Assembly (NCBI GenBank): GCA_004791255.1
Contig: SRUQ01000003.1
Coordinates: 644,623 to 708,622, forward strand
DNA length: 64,000 nt
Direction: 5' to 3'
Source: a bacterium M00.F.Ca.ET.205.01.1.1
GTDB lineage: Bacteria > Pseudomonadota > Alphaproteobacteria > Rhizobiales > Rhizobiaceae
This document shows positions 26,310 through 35,410 of this stretch, piece by piece. The translations under genes were made by a program, and so were the position numbers. A model generated the notes under the pieces. The model made no database searches. It was not told where the DNA came from and saw only the letters and a list, made by a program, of their open reading frames with translations. The first letter of the stretch is position 1. The number at the start of each line of letters is the position of its first letter.

Positions 26310-26948
26310 TTACTTCTCTTCGGCGGCGGGAGCCGCTTCGGTCGTAGCCTCTGCCGTCTCTTCCGTCTCCGGCTTCATCGCCGACGAGCCGGCAACGGTC
26401 GCGATGGTGAAGTCGCGGTCGGAGATGACCGGCTTGACGCCGGCCGGCAGCTTGACCGCCGAGATGTGGATCGAATCGCCAATGTCGGCGCCGGTGAGAT
26501 CGACGGTGATGAATTCCGGGATCGCATTGGCCGGGCAGTGGAACTCGACTTCGTGACGCACGATGTTGAGCACGCCGCCACGCTTGAGGCCGGGCGACTT
26601 GTCCTCATTGATGAAGTGGACAGGCACGTCGACATTGACTTCGGTGTCCTTGCCGATGCGCAGGAAGTCGACATGGACAGGGAAATCCTTGACCGGGTCG
26701 AGCTGGAAGTCCTTCGGCAGGACCTGGATCTTCTTGCCGTCGACATCGATCGTGGCGATCGTGGTCAGGAACCCGCCGCCGTGGATCTTGTAGTAGATGT
26801 CCTTGTAGGTGAGAGCGATAGCCAGGGGAGGCTGCTTGTCACCATAGATTACTGCAGGCACTTTACCGTTGCGGCGAACTGCACGGGCGGACCCCTTACC
26901 GACCTGTTCGCGCGCTTCGGCCTTGAGCTCGTAAGTATCGTGGCTCAT
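26310..26948 (-). CDS. rplY: Ribosomal protein bL25 (Ctc/TL5 type)
   Basis: A 212-aa long-form L25/Ctc, which binds 5S rRNA. The N-terminal L25 domain starts with [21 protein letters not shown] and contains [12 protein letters not shown]. The C-terminal TL5 beta domain carries [10 protein letters not shown] and [18 protein letters not shown]. The Glu/Ala-rich acidic tail is usual. It begins the rplY-pth-ychF transcript, with a good promoter about 190 bp upstream. Confidence 0.96.
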   Translation of the reverse strand: MSHDTYELKAEAREQVGKGSARAVRRNGKVPAVIYGDKQPPLAIALTYKDIYYKIHGGGFLTTIATIDVDGKKIQVLPKDFQLDPVKDFPVHVDFLRIGKDTEVNVDVPVHFINEDKSPGLKRGGVLNIVRHEVEFHCPANAIPEFITVDLTGADIGDSIHISAVKLPAGVKPVISDRDFTIATVAGSSAMKPETEETAEATTEAAPAAEEK

Positions 26949-27135
26949 GGCACTTCCTTTCGCGTGTTATGGAGCGTTTGCGGAAGGGCGTTGTGCCCCG
27001 GCCGTAAACGTCGAAAGCCGCCAGACCTCGATGTCCGAATGCCGGCAGCCGCTTGAAGCAGACTGTTGTTCGGGATCAAGGGGAAGGCAGCCTTCCGCCG
27101 CGTTGCCTCCAAGGGTGTCTACGCGGGTGGCGGCT

Positions 27136-27164
27136 CTATAGCGGAAGCCGGCCGGGGGTGCAAG
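27136..27164 (-). promoter_or_regulatory. Probable sigma-70 promoter for rplY-pth-ychF
   Basis: On the minus strand, -35 CTTGCA (27164-27159), exactly 17 bp, then -10 CTATAG (27141-27136). This is close to the rhizobial housekeeping consensus CTTGAC-N17-CTATAT. The predicted transcript start is near 27129, giving a ~180-nt leader before rplY with no clear structure. Confidence 0.6.
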
Positions 27165-27170
27165 CTACAG

Positions 27171-28205
27171 CTATCCGCGCTTTTCGATCACCGCGTAGAG
27201 CACGTTGCGGTTCTCGCCGAAGAACACCTGCGCATTGACGGTGTTGCGGTCGACGCTGGCATTGATGATGTTCCACATGTCGGCCTCCGACCGCAGCAGC
27301 AGCACCCAATCCATGAACGTCTCCCAATACCCGACGCCAGGACTGCCCTCCGCGTAGTTCGCAAAGAGGAATGTCCCGTTCGGCTTCAACATCTGCAGGC
27401 AGGTTTTCGTGAGTTTCACGGCGACGTTGTGCTGGAGGTAGTCGTAAAGGCCGGAGGCGTAGATGAAGTCGAACTTGCCGAGCTTGTGGCCTCTCGTGAG
27501 CACGGTTCGCACCGAGCCGTCGATGGCCTCGACCGCAGTGCCCTGGAAGTCGCGCGCGATCAATCCAACGCTCTGCGGGTCCTGATCGAGCGCGACCCAG
27601 CGCTTGAGACGGCCTTCCGCCAGGGCGGCCGAACGATTGGCTTCCCGTAAGTGGCCGGCCGCGATCGCCAAAACCTCGGTTTGCGGTCCGTTCTTGGCCG
27701 CAATCTCATCGACATATCGGGTCAGAAGATCGCGCCGTTCCCGCGCCGCGATGGACGATGGTACATCCTTGGTATGGCTATAGAGCGCCTTCCCGATCTC
27801 CGAGGCGTCTGCCACGCTCTCGGCCACGTGCGGATCGCAATAAATGTAATCGAGCAACTCCGCGTCACCGGAATAACCCCTGGGCTTGGTGAAGGACCAC
27901 CGCGTCAGCGGATCCTCAAGGAAGTACGCCAGGACCGGATGGTTCTGCACCACCGGTATCAAGGCTTGCCAAACGTCGGGATGAACCTTGGAACGCGTCG
28001 CGCCGAGATACGAGGTCAGACGGCGAATGATCTCGGCGGGATCCTTTTGTTGCTCGATTTGCTGGAGTGTCGCGTGGAGAATGAGCGCCAGCTCCGCGCG
28101 AGCGGTTTCGAACGCTTCGCTGTGATCCTCGATCTTTCCTCGACGGAGACTGCCTGCGACCATCTTGGGAGTAATCAGGCTTTTGCCATCGAAAACGGTC
28201 TGCAC
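27171..28205 (-). CDS. Class I SAM-dependent methyltransferase, PhcB-like
   Basis: A 344-aa protein with an N-terminal helical region and a C-terminal Rossmann methyltransferase domain (VLAIAAGHLREANRS as motif I, RWVALDQD as the acidic loop, FDFIYASGLYDYLQ as motif IV). The segment RWSFTKPRGYSGDAELLDYI resembles proteins labelled 3-hydroxypalmitate methyl ester (PhcB-type quorum signal) biosynthesis. That assignment is from memory and tentative. The gene is divergent from a GGDEF-EAL protein and has a perfect inverted repeat 14 bp before its start. Confidence 0.75.
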   Translation of the reverse strand: MQTVFDGKSLITPKMVAGSLRRGKIEDHSEAFETARAELALILHATLQQIEQQKDPAEIIRRLTSYLGATRSKVHPDVWQALIPVVQNHPVLAYFLEDPLTRWSFTKPRGYSGDAELLDYIYCDPHVAESVADASEIGKALYSHTKDVPSSIAARERRDLLTRYVDEIAAKNGPQTEVLAIAAGHLREANRSAALAEGRLKRWVALDQDPQSVGLIARDFQGTAVEAIDGSVRTVLTRGHKLGKFDFIYASGLYDYLQHNVAVKLTKTCLQMLKPNGTFLFANYAEGSPGVGYWETFMDWVLLLRSEADMWNIINASVDRNTVNAQVFFGENRNVLYAVIEKRG

Positions 28206-28218
28206 ACCGGAACTCCAT

Positions 28219-28237
28219 AGTTAACAGTCAGTTAACT
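28219..28237. promoter_or_regulatory. Perfect 7-bp inverted repeat, candidate operator
   Basis: AGTTAAC (28219-28225), 5-nt spacer, GTTAACT (28231-28237), in the 230-bp region between the divergent methyltransferase and GGDEF-EAL genes. Its size and symmetry suit a dimeric repressor. No regulator is encoded next to it. Confidence 0.45.
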
Positions 28238-28437
28238 TATTGCGTACAATGCTCCATTTGCCAACGGCGGCCCGAGAGCATTTTAGCGGTATGATTAATT
28301 TCCCGCTAACTATCTTTATTCGTTGCACTTCTTCCGGGCCGGATTCCGGGTTCGAGTTAACGGAAACTTGTCTTGCGCGATTGCATTTGTGCCCGTAGCG
28401 CCGCAAATCGCTGCCGCGTCCCAAGGAGTCGGCCCGC

Positions 28438-30507
28438 GTGGGGGCAGAAACTAGAAATGAGTTCGGAGCGGAAAATCCCCTTCAAACAGGGCTTGCCGTG
28501 ATGAACGATCGCCCGTCATCCGTATTGGCCGAAACAGGTCATGCGGGCCCGTACGAACCGCGATACGGACTGGGGCCGGACGAACTCCGCTCCCTTTACC
28601 ACAGGGAAACCCAAGCGACGCGAAGACAGGAAGCCAGGCCAGGGCTTTGGATCGCCGTTGCTATCTATCTGCTGTTTTCGGCAACGGATCTGCTGCTGAT
28701 TCCAGATGTGGCGGCCTATACGATCGCCGCGCGCTTCGCGGTCGGAGTGACCGCGCTTTTGACTTTTGAGGTGCAGCTTCGCCGGGGCGTCGGAACGGAC
28801 TGGCTGGACGTGACTTGCGCCGCGGCCATTATCTTTGGCTATGTTGGTTGGTTGTGCCCGGCGGTTTTGAGCGCGGATAAGGAAACCGTCTCTTATTATA
28901 TGGTCTTCGGCACCATCTTCATGATGGGCGCCAATCTCTTCTTCACATTCAGGTTTAATTTATCTATTGTAACTTCTGCTATAATTTTGTGTATATTGTA
29001 CGCTGTGAACTATTTCGTACCTTCTACGCTAACATACAAAATGGTATTGGGAATTTTCTACATTTCGTGTTTCATATTCACGTCATATGTGAACTGGAAA
29101 TTGAATGAGGAGCGCTACAACGTCTTCCTGAACGCCTTGGAAGCCAAAATTCAGCACAACGAGGCGACCGAACGCGGCAAGGCTCTGCTGAGGCTGTCGC
29201 GGACCGATCCGCTGACAGGTCTGGAGAATCGGCGGGCGATCGACGAGAAGCTGCGGGATTACTGGAGTGACTGGCAAAGGGTTGGCACCAGTTTTGGGGC
29301 GATCCTCATCGACGTGGACTTCTTCAAGAAGTTCAATGACTGCTACGGCCATCAGGAAGGCGACCGCTGCCTGATCCTGGTCGCCAATGCGCTCAGCGAT
29401 ATGATCAAGCAGTACGATGGCTCGATCGGCCGCTACGGCGGGGAAGAATTCATTGTGCTGGCCCGCATGGAGAAAAAGGACCAGATCATGGATCTGGCGG
29501 AAGCCATCTGCCGTACGGTGGAAGGCTTGGCGATCACGCACGAGCTGCGGCGGGACGGCGTCTCGATCGTGACGGCGAGCGTTGGCGCCGCATTCACCAG
29601 GAAGCAGACCGCTGCCAAGCTGGAGAAGATCATCCACGAGGCCGATCGCGCGCTCTATCTGGCAAAAGCCAGTGGCCGCAATTGCGCCCGGCTGTTCGAT
29701 CCGACCGATCCCCAGAGCAGCGACGAGAGCGAGAACCTTGCGGCCTTGCTGAAGATCGCGATCGGCCAGGGCCTCGTCTCACTCGTCTATCAGCCTATCC
29801 AGGATGTCGCGTCGGGCAAAGTTGAGGCCATGGAGGCTTTGATGCGCCTCAAAATGCTGGATGGGACGTTGGTTCCGCCGAGCCTGTTCATCCCGGTCGC
29901 GGAACGAACGGGCGCGATCCTGGAACTCGGGCGCTGGGCGATAAGGACCGTGTGCACCGAAATGCTGTTGGACGACCATGTTCGCGTCGTCAGTGTCAAC
30001 GTCTCGCCAATCCAGCTCAAGACGCCCGGCTTTGCGGCGTCTGTGGCGACCATCCTGGGCGAGACCGGCGTCACCGGCAACAGGCTGGCCTTCGAAATCA
30101 CCGAAGGGCTGGAGATGGAGATGCACTCGGACATCCTGCGCTGCATCAGCGACCTGAAACTGCTTGGGATTAAGATATGGCTTGATGATTTTGGAACCGG
30201 CTTCGCAGGCCTTTCATGGCTTCGCCTGATCGATTTCGATACGGTGAAGATCGACCGCTCGTTCCTTCACGACTGCGGTGAGCCGAAGGGCATGGCGATG
30301 CTCCAGGATATCATCGCGCTGGTGCGAAACCGCGGCCACCAGATCCTGGTCGAAGGGGTGGAAACCGACCAGCAGCTGGCCCTTATGCACGAAATCGGCA
30401 TCGACAAGATCCAGGGCTACCGCGTCGGCCGTCCTGCTCCCGCCGCCAGTTTCCAGGCAAAGCGGGCACTGCACAAGCGCCCGTTTACGATGCTCAAGTC
30501 CGCATGA
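28438..30507 (+). CDS. Membrane GGDEF-EAL protein (cyclic-di-GMP turnover)
   Basis: A 689-aa protein with about six membrane helices (about 70-215), a short coiled coil, then GGDEF and EAL domains. The GGDEF site is GRYGGEEF (about 332-339), which fits an active diguanylate cyclase. The EAL domain keeps EAL (about 466), NVSPIQL, EITEG, LDDFGTGFAGLSWL, VKIDRSF and EGVET, so phosphodiesterase activity is also plausible. GTG at 28438 has AAGGAG nine bases upstream; ATG at 28501 is an alternative. The membrane region around 28950-29110 is strikingly AT-rich. Confidence 0.93.
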   Translation: MGAETRNEFGAENPLQTGLAVMNDRPSSVLAETGHAGPYEPRYGLGPDELRSLYHRETQATRRQEARPGLWIAVAIYLLFSATDLLLIPDVAAYTIAARFAVGVTALLTFEVQLRRGVGTDWLDVTCAAAIIFGYVGWLCPAVLSADKETVSYYMVFGTIFMMGANLFFTFRFNLSIVTSAIILCILYAVNYFVPSTLTYKMVLGIFYISCFIFTSYVNWKLNEERYNVFLNALEAKIQHNEATERGKALLRLSRTDPLTGLENRRAIDEKLRDYWSDWQRVGTSFGAILIDVDFFKKFNDCYGHQEGDRCLILVANALSDMIKQYDGSIGRYGGEEFIVLARMEKKDQIMDLAEAICRTVEGLAITHELRRDGVSIVTASVGAAFTRKQTAAKLEKIIHEADRALYLAKASGRNCARLFDPTDPQSSDESENLAALLKIAIGQGLVSLVYQPIQDVASGKVEAMEALMRLKMLDGTLVPPSLFIPVAERTGAILELGRWAIRTVCTEMLLDDHVRVVSVNVSPIQLKTPGFAASVATILGETGVTGNRLAFEITEGLEMEMHSDILRCISDLKLLGIKIWLDDFGTGFAGLSWLRLIDFDTVKIDRSFLHDCGEPKGMAMLQDIIALVRNRGHQILVEGVETDQQLALMHEIGIDKIQGYRVGRPAPAASFQAKRALHKRPFTMLKSA

Positions 30508-30532
30508 CGACTGCCATCGTCGGCCGCAACTC

Positions 30533-30988
30533 CTATTGATTGCCGCTCAGTGCGTCGCGCAGCGCCTGAATCCGCCGGTTCAGGGCATCGAGTTCGGCCA
30601 GCGTCATGCCCGAGCGTTCGACCAAGGTCTCGTTCAGGCAGTTGCACTGGACGAGCAGCTTGCGGCCGGCTGATGTCAGGTCGACCTGCACCTGGCGCTC
30701 GTCACGCTGGCTGCGCTGGCGGGTCACCAGCCCGGCTTGCTCCAGCCGCTTCACCAGCGGCGTGACGGTGCTCGATTCCAAAGCCAGCCGGTGCGCGATC
30801 GCGCCGACCGACATGCCGTCGGCCTCTCCCAGCGCATTGAGCACGAGATATTGCGGATAGGTGATGCCCATCTCGTCCAGCATCGGCTTGTAGGTGCGGT
30901 TGATCGCCATGCTGGTGGCGTAGAGCGTGAAGCAGAGCTGATTGTCCAACGGGAGAGGCACGGCGCATTCCTTTTGCCGACTGAGCAT
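30533..30988 (-). CDS. MarR-family regulator, OhrR-like
   Basis: A 151-aa winged-helix MarR protein. It has the OhrR signature LDNQLCFTLYATS with a Cys (about 19) at the peroxide-sensing position, YKPMLDEMGITYPQYLVLNAL, and the DNA-recognition and wing segment LALESSTVTPLVKRLEQAGLV. OhrR proteins lose DNA binding when this Cys is oxidised by organic hydroperoxides. ATG at 30988 is preferred; upstream in-frame residues are not family-like. It is divergent from a haloperoxidase-like hydrolase with palindromes between them. Confidence 0.9.
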   Translation of the reverse strand: MLSRQKECAVPLPLDNQLCFTLYATSMAINRTYKPMLDEMGITYPQYLVLNALGEADGMSVGAIAHRLALESSTVTPLVKRLEQAGLVTRQRSQRDERQVQVDLTSAGRKLLVQCNCLNETLVERSGMTLAELDALNRRIQALRDALSGNQ

Positions 30989-31010
30989 CTTAATATGTAC
31001 CACGAAAAAA

Positions 31011-31090
31011 GATATCGCGATACATATTTTTGTAGACAAGGGTTTTGAAGTGCGCTAGCCATATCGATATCGCGATATTGTTTATCGCGA
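31011..31090. promoter_or_regulatory. Twin operators of the MarR/hydrolase pair
   Basis: The palindrome TATCGCGATA occurs twice (31013-31022 and 31068-31077), each extended to GATATCGCGATAC/T, with centres 55 bp apart. A third partial copy, TATCGCGA, lies at 31083-31090. A possible rightward promoter (TTTTGA at 31043-31048, 17 bp, GATATC at 31066-31071) would have its -10 inside the second copy. The layout fits repression of both divergent genes by the MarR protein. Confidence 0.7.
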
Positions 31091-31111
31091 AAACAATCAA
31101 AGGAGATTGAG

Positions 31112-31963
31112 ATGACCTCGCAGACCAAGTCGGGCAGCGGCACGATCACCACCAAGGACGGAACGCAGATCTACTACAAGGATTGGGGAACCGGTCAGCC
31201 GGTCGTTTTCCATCACGGCTGGCCCTTGAGCAGCGACGACTGGGACGCCCAGATGCTTTTCTTCCTCTCCAAGGGTTACCGCGTCATCGCCCATGACCGG
31301 CGCGGCCATGGCCGGTCGACCCAGACCGATACCGGCAACGAGATGGATACTTACGCTGCCGACGTCGCGGAACTTGTCGCCGATCTCGACCTCAAGAACG
31401 CTATCCATGTCGGCCATTCGACCGGCGGCGGCGAGGTGGCGCGCTATGTCGCAAAGTATGGTTCAGGCGGCCGCGTCGCCAAGGCTGTGCTGATCGGCGC
31501 GGTGCCGCCGATCATGCTGAAGACGCCGGCCAATCCCGGCGGCCTGCCGATCGAAGTCTTCGACGGTTTTCGCTCCGCGCAGGCGGCCAACCGCGCCCAG
31601 TTCTTCCGCGATATTCCGGCCGGGCCGTTCTACGGCTTCAACCGCCCGGATGCCGAGGTTTCACAAGGGGTGATCGACAATTGGTGGCGCCAGGGCATGA
31701 TGGGCGGCACCAAGGCGCATTACGATTGCATCAAGGCCTTCTCGGAAACCGACTTCACCGACGACCTGAAGGCAATCGATGTGCCGGTGCTGGTCATGCA
31801 TGGCGACGACGACCAGATCGTGCCGATCGCGGACTCCGCGCTGCTGGCGATCAAGCTGCTCAAAAAGGGCGAGCTCAAGGTCTATAAGGGCTTCCCGCAT
31901 GGCATGGCCACGACCCATGCCGATGTCATCAACGCCGACCTGCTGGCCTTCTTCAAGGCGTAA
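31112..31963 (+). CDS. Alpha/beta hydrolase, cofactor-free haloperoxidase type
   Basis: A 283-aa alpha/beta hydrolase close to non-haem chloroperoxidases/esterases. The catalytic triad is Ser about 103 in GHSTGGG, Asp in HGDDDQIVP (about 231-233) and His about 263 in FPHGM; the oxyanion region is [11 protein letters not shown]. Such enzymes hydrolyse esters and can form peracids. AAAGGAG precedes the ATG. It is divergent from an OhrR-like regulator with clear operators, so it is probably induced by organic peroxide or electrophile stress. Confidence 0.9.
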   Translation: MTSQTKSGSGTITTKDGTQIYYKDWGTGQPVVFHHGWPLSSDDWDAQMLFFLSKGYRVIAHDRRGHGRSTQTDTGNEMDTYAADVAELVADLDLKNAIHVGHSTGGGEVARYVAKYGSGGRVAKAVLIGAVPPIMLKTPANPGGLPIEVFDGFRSAQAANRAQFFRDIPAGPFYGFNRPDAEVSQGVIDNWWRQGMMGGTKAHYDCIKAFSETDFTDDLKAIDVPVLVMHGDDDQIVPIADSALLAIKLLKKGELKVYKGFPHGMATTHADVINADLLAFFKA

Positions 31964-31982
31964 GGCCTGAGTCAACGAACAG

Positions 31983-32013
31983 AAAGGCACCCGCCATCGA
32001 GCGGGTGCCTTTT
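31983..32013. terminator. Bidirectional intrinsic terminator
   Basis: AAAGGCACCCGC (31983-31994) and GCGGGTGCCTTT (32001-32012) flank a 6-nt loop, with A and T runs on the two sides. It lies between the convergent hydrolase and MFS genes and can serve both. Confidence 0.88.
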
Positions 32014-32028
32014 CGTCTGGCTTCAGCC

Positions 32029-33273
32029 TCATGCGGCGATCGCTTGCGCCTTCCTGGCTTCCTTCATGTTCGGCAGGAACACAGTCAGCAGGCCGAGCAG
32101 CGGCAAATACGAGCAGACCTGGAAGACGAAATCGATGCCCTTCATATCGGCGACGACGCCGAGCACGGCGGCGGCGATGCCGCCCATGCCGAAGGCGAAG
32201 CCGAAGAAGATGCCGGCAATCGTGCCGACACGGCCTGGCACCAGTTCCTGCGCGAAGACGACGATGTTGGAGAAGGCCGACGACAGGATCAGGCCGATCA
32301 GCACCGTCAGCACCATCGTCCATTCCATGTTGGCGTAGGGCAGGGCGAGCGTGAAGGGCAGCACCCCGACGATCGAGAACCAGATCATCGCCTTCTGTCC
32401 ATAACGGTCGCCGAACGGGCCGCCGAGCAGGATGCCCAGCGCCGAGGAGCCGAGGAACAGGAACAGCATGACCTGCGACATCTGCACCGAAACGCCGAAC
32501 TTATGGATGGCGTAGAAGGTGTAGTAGCTGGAGAGCGAGGCGATGTATGCGTTCTTGGTCAGCACCAGCAGCGTCAGCACCGCCAATGCCCACATCACCT
32601 TGCGGCGCGGGAAGGGCGAGACGAAGCTGGCCGCCTTGCGGGTGCTCTGCGCCGCGCGCATCCGGCTGTACCAGCCCCCGACCTGCCACAGGATGATGAT
32701 GCCGATCAGCGAGCCGACGGCAAACCAGGAAATGCTGGTCTGGCCGAAAGGCACGACGATGAAGGCCGCCAGCAGCGGACCCATCGACTGGCCGAAATTG
32801 CCGCCGACCTGGAACAGCGATTGCGCCAGGCCGAAGCGGCCGCCGGAGGCGAAGCGGGCGATGCGCGAGGATTCCGGATGGAAGATCGCCGAGCCGATGC
32901 CGATCAGCGAAGCGCCGATCAGAAGCAGCGCATAGTGCCCGGCATAGGCGAGCACGATCAGGCCGATCAGCGAGGACGCCATGCCCCAGGGCAGCGAATA
33001 GGGCATCGGCCGCTTGTCGGTGACCGCGCCGATCACCGGCTGCAATAGCGATGCCGTCACCTGGAAGGTGAAGGTCAAAAGGCCGATCTGCCAGAAATCG
33101 AGGCCGTAATTCTCTTTCAGGAGCGGATAGATGGCCGATAGCAGCGACTGCATAATGTCGTTGATGCAATGGCAGAGGCTCACCGCCAGGATGACGGTGA
33201 AGGCCGTCGTCTGGGCTGAAATGGGACTGGCGGTTGCCGGCGCGGCGACGGCGGTGGCTGTTGTATCGGTCAA
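32029..33273 (-). CDS. MFS transporter, fosmidomycin-resistance (Fsr) type
   Basis: A 414-aa, twelve-helix major-facilitator exporter. Family hallmarks are HCINDIMQSLLSAIYPLLK at the first helix, HPESSRIARFASGGRFGLAQ and FQVGGNFGQSMGPLLAA. TTG at 33273 has GGAG six bases upstream and gives a normal N-terminus; ATG at 33318 would add 15 residues but its Shine-Dalgarno is too far away. The substrate is not predictable. It is divergent from an AraC-type regulator of the NimR kind, which typically controls such an exporter. Confidence 0.9.
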   Translation of the reverse strand: MTDTTATAVAAPATASPISAQTTAFTVILAVSLCHCINDIMQSLLSAIYPLLKENYGLDFWQIGLLTFTFQVTASLLQPVIGAVTDKRPMPYSLPWGMASSLIGLIVLAYAGHYALLLIGASLIGIGSAIFHPESSRIARFASGGRFGLAQSLFQVGGNFGQSMGPLLAAFIVVPFGQTSISWFAVGSLIGIIILWQVGGWYSRMRAAQSTRKAASFVSPFPRRKVMWALAVLTLLVLTKNAYIASLSSYYTFYAIHKFGVSVQMSQVMLFLFLGSSALGILLGGPFGDRYGQKAMIWFSIVGVLPFTLALPYANMEWTMVLTVLIGLILSSAFSNIVVFAQELVPGRVGTIAGIFFGFAFGMGGIAAAVLGVVADMKGIDFVFQVCSYLPLLGLLTVFLPNMKEARKAQAIAA

Positions 33274-33415
33274 GGCAGGCTCCGTGGTCTTTTCTTGGCG
33301 GGCGTTTCCCGCGGGCATGAACGGCGGTCATCTCCCGCACGCCGCTATATAGGCCGGTTGCCAAGCGACTTCTTTCGTGGTTTGGTCCAATAGTTTCGCA
33401 AGTGGGCCATATCCT

Positions 33416-34300
33416 ATGCCGCACGGACGGGAAGTCTTCCACGCCGGCAATCCCGATCTCGGGCGATTGCACGAAAGCCGCTGGCAGTGGCTGGAGGAGG
33501 TAGCCGGTCCGGCGGTTGCCCTGCCGACCGAATATCCCGACGGCTACCACGTGCCCCTGCATCGCCACAGACGCAGCCAGCTGTTGCACGCGCTGGTCGG
33601 CGTCGTACTGGTAACGACCCGGCACGGACGCTGGATGGTGCCGCCCGATCATGCGATGTGGATCCCGGCCGGCACCGAGCATTCGGTCGAGATGCTCGGC
33701 GATGTCTCGATGCGCTCGGTCTATGTCATGCCGGGGGCGATCGCCGGCCTGCCTGAAGGGTTGCGCGTGGTCGGCGTCACCGACCTGATGCACAGCCTGA
33801 TCGTGGAATCCGAAAAGCTGCCGCAAGGTGGCGAGTTGGAAGGGCGCGGCGGGCTGATCATGAACCTCTTGCTGCATGAAATCCCGACCCTGCCGGAACG
33901 GCCGCTCGGGCTGCCGTTCCCGTCCGATGCCAGGCTCGCGGCGCTGTGCCGGCGGTTCGTCGCCGCCCCTTCGCCGCACGCGACGATCGACGAGTGGGCG
34001 GATGCCGCCGGCATGAGCCGTCGTTCCTTCACCCGCGCCTTCCAGCGCCAGACCGGGCTGTCGCTGTCGACATGGCGCCAGCAGGCCTGCCTGTTCGCGG
34101 CACTGCCAAGGCTCGCCGACGGCGAGCCGATCACCAGGGTGGCGCTCGACCTCGGCTATGACAGCGTGCCTGCCTTCATCACCATGTTCAAGCGCATGCT
34201 GGGCGCCGCGCCACGCGGCTATATGCGCGGCGCGCGCGACAGTGCCGACGGACCGCGCCGCCTGGCAGGTCCGGTACGGGTAGAGAACCCGGTGCCGTAA
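33416..34300 (+). CDS. AraC-family regulator (cupin plus HTH, NimR-like)
   Basis: A 294-aa regulator with an N-terminal cupin sensor (YHVPLHRHRRSQLLHALVGV, WMVPPDHAMWIPAGTEHSVEM) and a C-terminal AraC double HTH (DEWADAAGMSRRSFTRAFQR, then ITRVALDLGYDSVPAFITMF). The frame opens 13 codons earlier at GTG 33377; neither start has a clear ribosome-binding site. Divergence from the Fsr-like exporter suggests it is the local activator of that gene. Confidence 0.9.
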   Translation: MPHGREVFHAGNPDLGRLHESRWQWLEEVAGPAVALPTEYPDGYHVPLHRHRRSQLLHALVGVVLVTTRHGRWMVPPDHAMWIPAGTEHSVEMLGDVSMRSVYVMPGAIAGLPEGLRVVGVTDLMHSLIVESEKLPQGGELEGRGGLIMNLLLHEIPTLPERPLGLPFPSDARLAALCRRFVAAPSPHATIDEWADAAGMSRRSFTRAFQRQTGLSLSTWRQQACLFAALPRLADGEPITRVALDLGYDSVPAFITMFKRMLGAAPRGYMRGARDSADGPRRLAGPVRVENPVP

Positions 34301-34318
34301 GCGGCAGACCCGCCTGTT

Positions 34319-35284
34319 TCAGGCCCCAGCCGACTCGAGCATACGAGCCGTCTCGTCATTCGCCAGGCCAGGGGAAGCGTGATCACGGCCATATTGCCGG
34401 GGCGAGCGACCCATCACCCGCTTGAAGGCGGTACTGAAGGCGCTTTCGGATTCGTAGCCCAGCGAGAGCGCGATCGCCGAGATGGAATCGCTGGAATTGG
34501 CCAGCCTGTCGCCCGCCCGCAGCATGCGCCAGCGTGTCAGGTAATCCATCGGCGAGGCGCCGACCATCTCCTTGAATTTGAGCGCAAAGGTCGATCGCGA
34601 CATGCGGGCGCGCCCGGCCAGCGCCTGCAATGTCCAGCCATGCGCCGGTTCCTCGTGCATGGCGCCGATCGCCGCCCCGATCTGCCTGTCAGCCAGTGCG
34701 AACAGCCAGCCGACGCCGCCCCGCAAGCCATCGGCCATATGCAGCCGCAAGGCTTCGATCAGGATCATGTGGGCAAGGTGCTCCACGACGAGGAAGCCGC
34801 CCGGCCGCTGCTCGCGCAGTTCCTGCATCATCCGCTCGACCGGCCAGCGCAGGGCCGAGTGCCCGGCATCGCCGCGGATGTGGACGATCGGCGGCAGCAT
34901 CCGCAACAGCATGCCGGCCTGATCTCCGGCAAGGGCGAAGCGGCTGCTGACCAGCAGGAAGTCGCCGCCGCCATTGTGGCAGGTGACGCCGCCGGTGCGG
35001 GCGGGAGAAAAGATCGTGCGGGCATCGACCGCCGGCAGGCTCATGTCGCTTGCCAGGCGGAAGGGGCGTCCGCGGGGCAGCAGGAAACAGTCGCCCGCCT
35101 CGAGCCGCACCGCCTCGCCGGCGCCGTCGACCGAAAGCCAGCATCGACCCGAGACCACGGCGCCACATTTGATGGCAGCCTGCTGGTCGGGAAACTGGAT
35201 CGACCAGTTCCCCCCAGCCTCCAGCCCGGCCGAGAGGTAGTTGCGCGGCTTCAGCAGCGACAGCACGTCTGAGAGAGGATCCAT
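34319..35284 (-). CDS. AraC-family regulator (cupin_6 type)
   Basis: A 321-aa regulator with an N-terminal cupin-like ligand domain (LEAGDCFLLPRGRPFRLAS; HNGGGDFLLVSSRFALAG) and a C-terminal AraC HTH pair (LQALAGRARMSRSTFALKFKEM, with the second helix at ISAIALSLGYESESAFSTAFK). It is divergent from an SDR gene. The 126-bp gap between them contains GATAA-N8-TTATC (35307-35324), a possible binding site. It converges on the NimR-like gene. Confidence 0.9.
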   Translation of the reverse strand: MDPLSDVLSLLKPRNYLSAGLEAGGNWSIQFPDQQAAIKCGAVVSGRCWLSVDGAGEAVRLEAGDCFLLPRGRPFRLASDMSLPAVDARTIFSPARTGGVTCHNGGGDFLLVSSRFALAGDQAGMLLRMLPPIVHIRGDAGHSALRWPVERMMQELREQRPGGFLVVEHLAHMILIEALRLHMADGLRGGVGWLFALADRQIGAAIGAMHEEPAHGWTLQALAGRARMSRSTFALKFKEMVGASPMDYLTRWRMLRAGDRLANSSDSISAIALSLGYESESAFSTAFKRVMGRSPRQYGRDHASPGLANDETARMLESAGA

Positions 35285-35410
35285 GTGATATCCGGACGAT
35301 TGCGAAGATAATGCGGACTTTATCGCATAGATCGTATTTCCTCAATTGCCTATCTCCTCGGTCGAGAGGTCGCGACAAGACCCTCGCTCAAAACCAAGGA
35401 GATATTTGCC

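Noticed and set aside
33340..33365. CTATATAG with CTTGGC nearby as a promoter for the MFS gene
   Set aside because: The spacing between the two hexamers is about 7 bp, not 16-18, so they cannot form a sigma-70 promoter together.
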